Shown piece by piece: positions 1 to 7,073 of a stretch of DNA of 64,000 nucleotides. This DNA is from Desulfobulbaceae bacterium BRH_c16a (lineage in GTDB: Bacteria; Desulfobacterota; Desulfobulbia; Desulfobulbales; Desulfocapsaceae): NCBI GenBank assembly GCA_000961725.1, contig LADS01000070.1, forward strand, positions 1-64,000, read 5' to 3'. Under the pieces are notes generated by a model. It did no database searches, was not told where the DNA came from, and saw only the letters and a program-made list of their open reading frames with translations. Position 1 is the first letter of the stretch. The number at the start of each line of letters is the position of its first letter. Both the position numbers and the translations under genes were made by a program.

Positions 1-558
1 GCCGCCACCTGAACCGCTGCCGCCACCTGAACCGCTGCCGCCACCTGAACCGCTGCCGCCACCTGAACCGCTGCCGCCACCTGAACCGCTGCCGCCACCT
101 GAACCGCTGCCGCCACCTGAACCGCTGCCGCCACCTGAACCGCTGCCGCCACCTGAACCGCTGCCGCCACCTGAACCGCTGCCGCCACCTGAACCGCTGC
201 CGCCACCTGAACCGCTGCCGCCACCTGAACCGCTGCCGCCACCTGAACCGCTGCCGCCACCTGAACCGCTGCCGCCACCTGAACCGCTGCCGCCACCTGA
301 ACCGCTGCCGCCACCTGAACCGCTGCCGCCACCTGAACCGCTGCCGCCACCTGAACCGCTGCCGCCACCTGAACCGCTGCCGCCACCTGAACCGCTGCCG
401 CCACCTGAACCGCTGCCGCCACCTGAACCGCTGCCGCCACCTGAACCGCTGCCGCCACCTGAACCGCTGCCGCCACCTGAACCGCTGCCGCCACCTGAAC
501 CGCTGCCGCCACCTGAACCGCTGCCGCCACCTGAACCGCTGCCGCCACCCGAACCGCT
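1..558 (-). repeat. 18-bp minisatellite, 31 units (30 identical)
   Basis: The unit gccgccacctgaaccgct repeats head to tail without a single difference from 1 to 540; unit 31 (541-558) differs at one base and the array degenerates to ~580. It lies in frame in the exported repeat protein, and each unit encodes Gly-Ser-Gly-Ser-Gly-Gly on the minus strand. The left end is not in the window, so the copy number is a minimum. The lack of synonymous drift implies recent expansion or constant homogenisation. Confidence 0.97.
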
Positions 559-1737
559 GCCGCCACCGGAGCCACTGCCGCTACCGGAGTCACTGCCTCC
601 GCCGTAGCCGCCGTCGTCACCGTCATGGCCTCCGCCGTAGCCGCTACCTCCGCCGTATCCACTGCCGCTACCGGAGCCACTGCCGCCGCCGTAGCCGCTA
701 CCCCCGCCATAGCCGCTACCGCCGCCATAGCCGCTACCGCCGCCGTAGCCACCCATTCCGCTTGGGTCGCCGTAATTGCCTGATCCAGAATAATTATCCT
801 TACCCATGTTCATGTCGCCAGCCATCATGTCATTGGTCATCATGTCGTTATCCATGTTCATGTTATTATTCACGTTCATGTTGTTGGGATCATTGACCAT
901 CATGTCGTTCATATTCATGTTCATGTTGGTATTCATGTTCATGTTGTTGGGATCATTGGCCATCATGTCGTTCATATTCATGTTCATGTTATTATTCATG
1001 TTCATGTTGTTGGGGTCATTGACCATCATGTCATTCATATTCATGTTCATGTTATTGGGATCATTGGCCATCATGTCGTTCATATTCATGTTCATGTTGG
1101 TATTCATGTTCATGTTATTGGGATCATTGACCATCATGTCGTTCATATTCATGTTCATGTTATTATTCATGTTCATGTTGTTGGGGTCATTGACCATCAT
1201 GTCATTCATATTCATGTTCATGTTATTGGGATCATTGGCCATCATGTCGTTCATATTCATGTTCATGTTGGTATTCATGTTCATGTTGTTGGGATCATTG
1301 ACCATCATGTCATTCATATTCATGTTCATGTTGGTATTGCTGGCCGTCGTTGGGGTATTCGTGTTGCCCTGGCTGGCGGGTTTATTTCCTGATGAATCAA
1401 CCACCCGCCGACTTTCTCCAATTCCGGAAACCGAGCCTGTAGATCCGGAATCCACTCCGGATTTTCCCCCAACGCCCGGCGAGATTCCAGTCTTATGCTT
1501 TGCGCTGGCAGAAGACTGCATTACACTGCTGTTGCCGGTCACTGCTTGTTTGGCACGGCTTGCGGCGCTTGCCGCTTCCGCCGGGGATGCAAACTCAGGT
1601 TTTATGTTTTCCGCGTCGGTTGCAGTCGCCGAGACCGGCTGCCGCCCACCCTGAGTTGCCGCAAACACTGTCGCTGCCGGCGCGATCATTGCCATCGATA
1701 ATGCCAGCATGAGTACCGCACAATATTTCTTGTTCAT
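1..1737 (-). CDS. Exported low-complexity repeat protein (partial, runs off left edge)
   Basis: The reading frame opens at an ATG at 1735-1737 and stays open for 579 codons to the window edge. Residues 1-27 form a signal peptide (basic start MNKK, hydrophobic core, AxA-type cleavage near VFAATQ). A Ser/Ala-rich spacer follows to about residue 130. Residues ~131-300 are Met/Asn/Asp repeats built on NMNMNMNDMM(V/A)NDPNN. Then comes a Gly/Ser/Tyr stretch (SGYGGG units), and from ~residue 393 a perfect GSGSGG repeat. The ATG overlaps the stop of the upstream TPR gene (ATGA), so the two are translationally coupled in an ECF sigma operon. No enzyme domain is seen. A surface, matrix or metal-binding polymer is an inference from composition; Met-rich segments are typical of soft-metal binding proteins. 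The C-terminus is outside the window. Confidence 0.8.
   Translation of the reverse strand, partial: MNKKYCAVLMLALSMAMIAPAATVFAATQGGRQPVSATATDAENIKPEFASPAEAASAASRAKQAVTGNSSVMQSSASAKHKTGISPGVGGKSGVDSGSTGSVSGIGESRRVVDSSGNKPASQGNTNTPTTASNTNMNMNMNDMMVNDPNNMNMNTNMNMNMNDMMANDPNNMNMNMNDMMVNDPNNMNMNNNMNMNMNDMMVNDPNNMNMNTNMNMNMNDMMANDPNNMNMNMNDMMVNDPNNMNMNNNMNMNMNDMMANDPNNMNMNTNMNMNMNDMMVNDPNNMNVNNNMNMDNDMMTNDMMAGDMNMGKDNYSGSGNYGDPSGMGGYGGGSGYGGGSGYGGGSGYGGGSGSGSGSGYGGGSGYGGGHDGDDGGYGGGSDSGSGSGSGGGSGSGGGSGSGGGSGSGGGSGSGGGSGSGGGSGSGGGSGSGGGSGSGGGSGSGGGSGSGGGSGSGGGSGSGGGSGSGGGSGSGGGSGSGGGSGSGGGSGSGGGSGSGGGSGSGGGSGSGGGSGSGGGSGSGGGSGSGGGSGSGGGSGSGGGSGSGGGSGSGGGSGSGGGSGSGGGSGSGGGSGSGGG
836..1345 (-). repeat. 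Met/Asn-coding repeat block
   Basis: Imperfect units of about 48-75 bp containing 'ttcatgttcatgttg' and 'catcatgtcgttcat' recur here and encode NMNM/NDMM/NDPNN motifs. Longer runs of units also recur in the same order, suggesting nested duplications. The block is in frame with the host gene, and Val/Ala alternates in the NDMM(V/A)NDP motif. Confidence 0.9.
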
Positions 1738-2861
1738 ATTTTTTTCTCCATGTTAGGATTGTTCCTTGGAGCACTGAAAATCAGCACCCCTTTTGATAGA
1801 TTGATTTTGTCCTTATCCAGGGTTTCGATTGGCTCCGCCTCATCAAACCAGCTGACGCCGACCGAGTCGTTCTCTATTCCTTCTGTCCGTTCGGCGATTG
1901 CCGAGCGCAGAGAATGAGCGATTTTTTTTGCCTGTTGGGCATCGTCTTGAACGAACACCACGATATTCAGTTCTCCCAACGACCGATTGTTCAGATGACG
2001 GGCAAGATAATCAATCTCTTTTGCCCGTTCGCGCCCCTGCGGGTCAAGCAAGCGGTCCTGGTTGATAATGACGGACTTTTGGCCAAGCTGATAGCTGCGA
2101 TAGCTATATTCCCCCAGTTCCTGGAGATGCTGCATTGCCCGGCTGGCCGAGACCCCGGTCCGGTGGGAATCGAGATAGCTTTTCCAGGCTTCTGCCTCTT
2201 CCTTGGGTTTGCCCTGCAGGCGTAAAGCGATTGCCCTATTGTAGAGAGCTGTTCTCTCCGTTGGCTCGCTAGCCAGAATCTGTTCATAGAGTTGCTGGGC
2301 CTGAAGAGCCTGACCATCCTGCAATAAATTATTGGCAAGATATAAGCGGGCCGGCAGCAGATCGGGCCTTTTGTCAACCAGTTGCCGATACGTCTGGCGC
2401 TCTTCTTCGACAGCCCCAATGGCTTGGTAGGCCGCACCTTTCCATAGAGCATATTGGGGATTATCCGGCCGCAATATCTCTGCTTGCCGGAAAGCGTCCA
2501 ATGCTTCCGTCGACTGGCCTGCCGCGAGCAGACTTCGGCCGAGATAGAATAACGCTTTATCATTCATGTTCCCCTTGACGGCTATCGCTTCGTTCGCTGC
2601 TTCGAAATTCCCCGGAAAGAATCGGTCAAACTGCATCCCCCCGTAGAACGTCAGAGCCAGGCTTGCGATCGCGCCGGCCGTACGATACAAAAGGGGACCG
2701 GTGTCGATCCATCGCAGCACACGCCTGAACCACGGTTCCCTGTATTCCGGCAGAGCGAGCATTATTTTTTTTCGCAAATCGGCCGGCGGTTTTTTGCCCG
2801 GCAGTCTGCGAATCCCATCTTCAAGCGATGGTTCATTATTCCATCCCTTCATGGCGGCCAC
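1734..2861 (-). CDS. Membrane TPR protein, probable anti-sigma partner
   Basis: 375 residues. The cytosolic N-terminus (~residues 1-55; LRKKIMLALPEYREPWFRR) is followed by one membrane segment (~residues 60-80, TAGAIASLALTFYGG) and then TPR repeats (~90-250; e.g. ALFYLGRSLLAAGQSTEAL). A C-terminal domain contains the signature VGVSWFDE. The gene starts inside the 3' end of the ECF sigma gene (26-nt overlap) and its stop overlaps the ATG of the repeat protein. This order and topology (short cytosolic part, one membrane helix, periplasmic sensor domain) is what an ECF anti-sigma factor shows, so that role is inferred from context; no zinc-binding anti-sigma motif is evident. The periplasmic part is paralogous to the lipoprotein at 3494-4513. 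A start at the second Met (2852) is also possible. Confidence 0.75.
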   Translation of the reverse strand: MAAMKGWNNEPSLEDGIRRLPGKKPPADLRKKIMLALPEYREPWFRRVLRWIDTGPLLYRTAGAIASLALTFYGGMQFDRFFPGNFEAANEAIAVKGNMNDKALFYLGRSLLAAGQSTEALDAFRQAEILRPDNPQYALWKGAAYQAIGAVEEERQTYRQLVDKRPDLLPARLYLANNLLQDGQALQAQQLYEQILASEPTERTALYNRAIALRLQGKPKEEAEAWKSYLDSHRTGVSASRAMQHLQELGEYSYRSYQLGQKSVIINQDRLLDPQGRERAKEIDYLARHLNNRSLGELNIVVFVQDDAQQAKKIAHSLRSAIAERTEGIENDSVGVSWFDEAEPIETLDKDKINLSKGVLIFSAPRNNPNMEKKI

Positions 2862-3402
2862 CTCCCAAAAAGACTTTCATTTTCGCCAGTCCCCGTGCTA
2901 TCCTCATTTTCACGGCACTTTCGGAAGCCTTGAAAATATCGGCAATTTCAAAGACAGGAAGCTCCTGCTGATACCGCAACATAATCATCTCTCTCGTTAC
3001 ATCCGGAAGCTCATCGAGCGCCTTGTACAAGTTGCCGACCTCTTCCCGGCTCAGCATCTTTTCTTCCTGATCCGCACTGACTTCGGCTTCAGGGATATCC
3101 CAGTGCAACTCAACCAGGTTTGTTCTCTTGGCTGCATTGCTCCTGTGCCAGTCGTTGGCTCTGTTGACCGCCAGGGTATACAGCCAAGGGAAAAATCTCC
3201 TGTTTCTGTTGAAGGATGACAGCCGGTCATAGACTCGGAGAAATACGTCCTGGGTCAAATCGTCTGCTTCCGGTTCGGAACGGCAGTATCTATACATCAG
3301 ATTGTAAACAGGCCATTCATAGCGTTCGACAATCTTGGCGAAGAGTTGAGTCTCACCTTTCAGAACCAGTTGCACCAGGGTTTCGTCACTCGCATTATTC
3401 AT
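2836..3402 (-). CDS. ECF-family RNA polymerase sigma factor
   Basis: 188 residues, the normal size for group 4 sigma-70 factors. Region 2 is visible at ~residues 20-90 (SEPEADDLTQDVFLRVYDRL, FFPWLYTLAVNRANDW). Region 4 is at ~130-180 (LDELPDVTREMIMLRYQQEL, then the helix-turn-helix around FKASESAVKMRIARGLAKMK). It directs RNA polymerase to a small regulon, probably including this operon. A GAAGGATAAGAAAGC leader gives a good ribosome site before the ATG. It overlaps the downstream TPR gene, as sigma/anti-sigma pairs usually do. The signal and the promoter consensus cannot be read from the window. Confidence 0.92.
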   Translation of the reverse strand: MNNASDETLVQLVLKGETQLFAKIVERYEWPVYNLMYRYCRSEPEADDLTQDVFLRVYDRLSSFNRNRRFFPWLYTLAVNRANDWHRSNAAKRTNLVELHWDIPEAEVSADQEEKMLSREEVGNLYKALDELPDVTREMIMLRYQQELPVFEIADIFKASESAVKMRIARGLAKMKVFLGGGRHEGME

Positions 3403-3493
3403 GCTTTCTTATCCTTCTATACGGGGGACGAAGGGGATCGTCACACCTGATTGTCTTAATTTTTGCTGAAGGACGGAAATTTTTTGGGAGCTG

Positions 3494-4513
3494 CTACTTT
3501 TTCTTCCCTTGCTTCTTTTTTGACTGAACGCCATTGTCCAGATCGGTAAAAAAGAATTGAACGGATTCCGGATTCTGCAACTTTTTGCCTTTAATCTCGA
3601 ACACCTCTGGTTTGCCGAACCAACTAATGCCGATTCTATCCGGCGTCAAACCAGGGTATTTGGCAAGCAGGTACCGCCTGATGCTGATTGCCCGAGCCTT
3701 GGCCAGGTTTTTGTTGTTTTGCTGAAATACCACTACCTGCAATTTGCTATTACTCATATTTGTGGCAGTTGCACCTACGACATTCAGTGTACGTGAGGAG
3801 ATCGGTGCGAGTTTATCGGTCAGAGGCTCGTACCAGATTTTGGTCAGTGTCGTCGTGCGCCCTCCGAGGTTATGATTTTGATAGGAAAAATCACCCAGTT
3901 GATTCAGATAGCCGGTCGCCGTGATGGCGAAATCCCCGGTGGGATACCTATACAAATAGGCCAGCCAGCCGGCTTTCTCCTCGGGAGTATGTTTGAGAAT
4001 TCGTGCAATCAGGGCTCGGTTATACAAAGCCGATGGACTGTTCGGCCAGATTTCAAGTACGTTATTGTAGGTAACAAGAGCCGCTTCATACTCTTTGGCC
4101 TTGAATTGATTGTGACCGAGATAGGTCAGGGCTTGGACGTGCCTTGCGTTTAGCTCCAGGGCTTTTTGGTAGCTTTCACGCTCCATCTTGCTATTGCCAA
4201 GTTCGCCATGAGCTACCCCTTGCCAGAAGAGGTAATCGGCATTTTTCCGGTCCAGTGACGCAGCCTTTTTCAGGTACGGCAAGGCCTGCTTCGGTTTGTT
4301 TTGGACAAGAACAAAACGGCCTAAATAATAATTGGCAAGCGGGTCGCTGGGGTTTTGAGCGACGGCTTCGCGAAAGGTCAACTCGCCCTGCCTGTAATCT
4401 TTATTCTCCAGGTAACGGTTTCCTTGATAACTGTTTTTCATCGTCTGTCCTGCCGAACAGCCGTTGAGTAAGAACGCAAGGCACAATAAAGAAATGAAAT
4501 GTTGGAAACGCAT
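3494..4513 (-). CDS. TPR lipoprotein with degenerate OmpA-like C-terminus
   Basis: The start at 4513 is chosen because CAGAGGAGAAACTT precedes it and because MRFQHFISLLCLAFLLNGC forms a lipoprotein signal with lipobox LNGC; the open frame continues upstream but without such signals. TPR repeats occupy ~residues 35-215 (NPSDPLANYYLGRFVLVQ, NADYLFWQGVAHGELGNS). The C-terminal ~110 residues resemble an OmpA/MotB-type peptidoglycan-binding fold (LQVVVFQQNNKNLAKARA, then RIGISWFGKPE). The same two elements occur in the anti-sigma candidate downstream. It is probably tethered to the outer or inner membrane, with a scaffold or sensing role that is unproven. It lies 91 bp upstream of the sigma gene on the same strand. 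Confidence 0.75.
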   Translation of the reverse strand: MRFQHFISLLCLAFLLNGCSAGQTMKNSYQGNRYLENKDYRQGELTFREAVAQNPSDPLANYYLGRFVLVQNKPKQALPYLKKAASLDRKNADYLFWQGVAHGELGNSKMERESYQKALELNARHVQALTYLGHNQFKAKEYEAALVTYNNVLEIWPNSPSALYNRALIARILKHTPEEKAGWLAYLYRYPTGDFAITATGYLNQLGDFSYQNHNLGGRTTTLTKIWYEPLTDKLAPISSRTLNVVGATATNMSNSKLQVVVFQQNNKNLAKARAISIRRYLLAKYPGLTPDRIGISWFGKPEVFEIKGKKLQNPESVQFFFTDLDNGVQSKKKQGKKK

Positions 4514-4803
4514 AAGTTTCTCCTCTGTTTTGTGATTTTGTAATGGTTCTACCGAGCCACCTGCCCGAAGCGAGTGCGTCGGTTTTAGGAGGGGCGTTTT
4601 TGTGATGCTCTTGTCAAATCTACGGATGAGTACGACGGACGTCACATCGATTTGAGCTTTTTTATGATCTCTGGGCAATGAAGGGATTCTGAATTGAAGG
4701 TACTTTTGCTGGTCCTCCTCACCATTTTTTGGTCTTTTTGCATGTATCTTGTGGTTTACAGCCAGGAGCCGAGGGTAAAATCTCTGACAAGTCCGCCAAT
4801 GCC

Positions 4804-5061
4804 TTATGATTGTGAAAGAACCTGTTTCATTTTGGTAAACTCTTCCTGAGTTATCTCTCCGTTGGCAAATCGTGCTTTCAGAATTTGCAGAGAATCGATG
4901 CGGTCCTGAGACGATGCATCTCTATTGGGCGTCCGAGTCCCGAAAATCCGGGTTACCACATAGATCGCCAATGCAATAATCAGGATCCATACCAGCATGA
5001 AAAAGATCCCGTGCGGGAAAATCCCGCTCCCCCACCCGCCTAAGTAGTCGCAACCCCACAT
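4804..5061 (-). CDS. Small SHOCT-domain membrane protein
   Basis: 85 residues. A hydrophobic helix (~residues 18-42, GIFFMLVWILIIALAIYVV) is followed by a polar linker and a C-terminal SHOCT domain (RIDSLQILKARFANGEITQE, EFTKMKQVL). SHOCT domains are short oligomerisation modules found at the ends of many bacterial membrane proteins. The ribosome site CCAGAGGAGT is well placed before the ATG. It is next to the first zraP-like gene on the same strand, with a hairpin between them, which suggests a link to the metal/envelope stress response. The exact role is unknown. Confidence 0.8.
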   Translation of the reverse strand: MWGCDYLGGWGSGIFPHGIFFMLVWILIIALAIYVVTRIFGTRTPNRDASSQDRIDSLQILKARFANGEITQEEFTKMKQVLSQS

Positions 5062-5089
5062 AAATCAATACTCCTCTGGTCTTGTAATT

Positions 5090-5118
5090 GAGACGGCCGG
5101 ACTCGATCCAGCCGTCTC
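5090..5118 (-). terminator. Hairpin after first zraP-like gene
   Basis: GAGACGGC (5090-5097) pairs perfectly with GCCGTCTC (5111-5118), immediately downstream of the zraP-like stop codon at 5136. No T-run follows, so it may be an RNA-stabilising or attenuating hairpin rather than a strict intrinsic terminator. Confidence 0.55.
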
Positions 5119-5135
5119 GTATTTCCTCGTTGTTC

Positions 5136-5513
5136 TTACCAGCATCCGTACATGCCGTATCCGTTCATATGGCCATAGTTTCCGGTGCCTGGTGCCGGCA
5201 GATTAAAAGACTTGGCCTGGGCGCTCAACTGATCGTGGAGCACGGTCATTTCCCGGTTCAGATCCGCGGCGCGCTGGGGGTCGGGGTTGGTTGTGGCCAT
5301 CAGCGCACCGTACTCGCCCTGTTTGGCAGCAAGATCCTGGCGGATTTTTGCTGTTTTTTCATAGAAGCCCTGAGAGTTACCGCCGCCGTTGACCATTGCC
5401 ATCGGACCACCCATGGGGCCGCCCCAGTATCCGTCCCAATAACAGGCGAATGACAGGGTGCTGGTCAGGGTGATGGCTGCTGCCGCTGCGATGATGAGTA
5501 TCGATTTTTTCAT
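5136..5513 (-). CDS. ZraP/Spy-CpxP-like periplasmic metal-stress protein, copy 1
   Basis: 125 residues from the ATG at 5513, chosen because the open frame upstream lacks signal-peptide character while MKKSILIIAAAAAITLTST is an ideal signal sequence. The mature protein begins CYWDGYWGGPMGGP, has a central helical pair (YEKTAKIRQDLAAKQGEYGA, LNREMTVLHDQLSAQAK) and a Gly/Met/His/Cys-rich tail (GHMNGYGMYGCW). This is the architecture of ZraP, a zinc-binding periplasmic chaperone that represses ZraSR signalling. It has its own sigma-54 promoter at 5598-5613 and activator half-sites at 5698-5759. It is the copy nearest the SHOCT protein and differs from the tandem copies at 8.5-10.4 kb. Confidence 0.85.
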   Translation of the reverse strand: MKKSILIIAAAAAITLTSTLSFACYWDGYWGGPMGGPMAMVNGGGNSQGFYEKTAKIRQDLAAKQGEYGALMATTNPDPQRAADLNREMTVLHDQLSAQAKSFNLPAPGTGNYGHMNGYGMYGCW

Positions 5514-5597
5514 GGTTTTTTCTCCTTTGTGTTGTTGTTTGCTTGCATGTTTAAGATTCAATTTTTGTGTCATCATGGTTGCTGTTGACGTAGTAAT

Positions 5598-5613
5598 TCC
5601 AAGATTCGTGCCA
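5598..5613 (-). promoter_or_regulatory. Sigma-54 promoter of zraP copy 1
   Basis: On the minus strand the sequence reads TGGCACG-AATC-TTGGA, a match to the -24/-12 consensus TGGCACG-N4-TTGCW with one mismatch in the -12 box. It lies 85 bp upstream of the ATG at 5513. The same element (TGGCATG-GATC-TTGGA) lies at the same distance upstream of copy 5. Confidence 0.85.
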
Positions 5614-5697
5614 TATGCAAAAAAAACAATCAAGCTAATGAAATAACTATATTTAATTTAGATGTATTTTGACTTTTGTAAAATATTGGATTGTTTG

Positions 5698-5759
5698 ATG
5701 GGTATTATGGCCCCGTTTTTCGAGATGAAGGTGAGGTGTGATGTCCATAAATTACCCAT
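5698..5759. promoter_or_regulatory. Inverted activator site (UAS), copy 1
   Basis: ATGGGTA (5698-5704) and TACCCAT (5753-5759) form an inverted pair 48 bp apart, 85 bp upstream of the sigma-54 promoter. The same half-sites with the same 48-bp spacing lie at 10570-10631. They are likely binding sites for the ZraR-like activator encoded at 12441-13820; this is inferred from conservation and position. Confidence 0.65.
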
Positions 5760-6175
5760 TGGCCCGGGTGCTACATCTCGGCCAACAATAAAGGAACGGA
5801 AATATGGGATGTTGCAAAGAAAGAAGTATTTGTGCGCGATCCGCGTTCAAATACGTATCAGGAAGGAACTCCGGGGTGAGGTCCGGGTTACTGTTCAGAA
5901 CAGCCTTGAGCGACGCTTCGGAGGGTAATGCCGTAATTCCAATCGGCCGAGAGCCCATACAAAATCTGCGTGTCATCACCGGAATAAAACTGACCCATTT
6001 AGCGCGACAGACCTTTTCTTCCTCAGGCGATGACCTTTCGGGAATACCAGTCGATCAAGGCGAATAAATTTCACAATGTACAGTGCCGTGACCACGACGA
6101 TTGGCGGTTGATCCCACGAATCATGAGTGCCAAGTGCCTTCAAGTTCGCGGAGCCTCCTCATGGTTCATTCAAAA
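5760..6175. other. Gene-free stretch between UAS and Usp gene
   Basis: I see no convincing gene here. Its left part is a diverged relative of the zraP-zraS intergenic region; the rest shows no ribosome sites or conserved reading frame. Confidence 0.5.
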
Positions 6176-7000
6176 TCAGCAAACAACAAGCACAGGACAT
6201 GGTGCTTCCCGCACAAGAGTAACGTTCGTGTTTCCAAAAAGAAATTCTTGAGCTTTGCTCTTCTTTGTGCATCCTGCAATGATCATGTCGTAATGGCTGC
6301 GATGCTGTTCTTCCAGGATTCTTTCGGCTGTGGTCTTTCCATCAACAGTTATCATTCGTTCTCGAATATTCGTTTCGGAAACTCCGCCTTGGCATATGAT
6401 CGTTTTAGTACGGTCCACAAGGGTGCTCATTTCGGCATTTGATTTTTCAAATGCCGCATGGAACTCTTCCTTTGTATCAAAAAAGTCTTGCGGTTTGACT
6501 CTTAGAAGTCCCATTACAGTGATGGTTATTTCGCTCTTATGTGGAAAGTTTTCGACTATATAGCGAGCTGCCTTAGATGTATTTTCTGCACTATGAATGC
6601 AAAAGAGTATATTCTTGGTTGGTTGGTGGTGTAGCTCTTCCTCGTAGCTGTCTGTGTTCAAGACGAACTGTGATTTTCGAAGATCGTAGTAACTGCCGAC
6701 AAAATATCCAACCCCAATGAAGAAAACTATTTCCAGCATATTGCTAAGATAGATGATGCTGCCCAAACGAGTTCCCAGCATGGCGCACGGGAGATAGAAC
6801 GCCGATGATGCAAGAGACGTGAATAATCCTCCCTTTTTCCCGAACCAATATGATCCTAAAATTATTGGAACAACATAGACATCGCGATATACAAGATCGA
6901 TTTTGGAGAGGTGGAGCGTAACAGTGTAATCGAAGAAAGCGATAATCAGAATCAAGATTGAAACAGTGGCAATCTTATAAGATTTTTTTAAGTAAATCAT
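6176..7000 (-). CDS. DUF4118-like membrane domain fused to universal stress (UspA) domain
   Basis: 274 residues. The N-terminal half has about four membrane helices (residues ~8-28, 40-52, 58-80, 85-105; VYVVPIILGSYWFGKKGG is typical of the DUF4118/KdpD sensor region). The C-terminal ~140 residues are a Usp fold ending in the nucleotide-binding type motif (YDMIIAGCTKKSKAQEFLFG, then VTLVREAPCPVLVV). GGAGCCTTTT before the ATG is a good ribosome site. KdpD carries both modules plus a kinase; here the kinase is absent, so this may be a stand-alone membrane-bound stress sensor. It lies between two zraP-like blocks, and the IS630 insertion is 74 bp upstream of its start. Confidence 0.75.
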   Translation of the reverse strand: MIYLKKSYKIATVSILILIIAFFDYTVTLHLSKIDLVYRDVYVVPIILGSYWFGKKGGLFTSLASSAFYLPCAMLGTRLGSIIYLSNMLEIVFFIGVGYFVGSYYDLRKSQFVLNTDSYEEELHHQPTKNILFCIHSAENTSKAARYIVENFPHKSEITITVMGLLRVKPQDFFDTKEEFHAAFEKSNAEMSTLVDRTKTIICQGGVSETNIRERMITVDGKTTAERILEEQHRSHYDMIIAGCTKKSKAQEFLFGNTNVTLVREAPCPVLVVC

Positions 7001-7073
7001 AAAAGGCTCCTTGTTTCTAATTGAAGTCGTAATGCTTAAGTTGGACCTGGAGAGTCCGTTTATATTGAGCTAG

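Noticed and set aside
1..558. CRISPR-like periodicity
   Set aside because: Units are 18 bp without unique spacers and are in frame with a coding sequence; this is a minisatellite.
806..1654. Long plus-strand reading frame rich in Met/Phe/Leu opposite the repeat gene
   Set aside because: It is the complement of the Met/Asn repeat block. The minus strand has a signal peptide, coupling to the upstream gene and continuous sense across the array.
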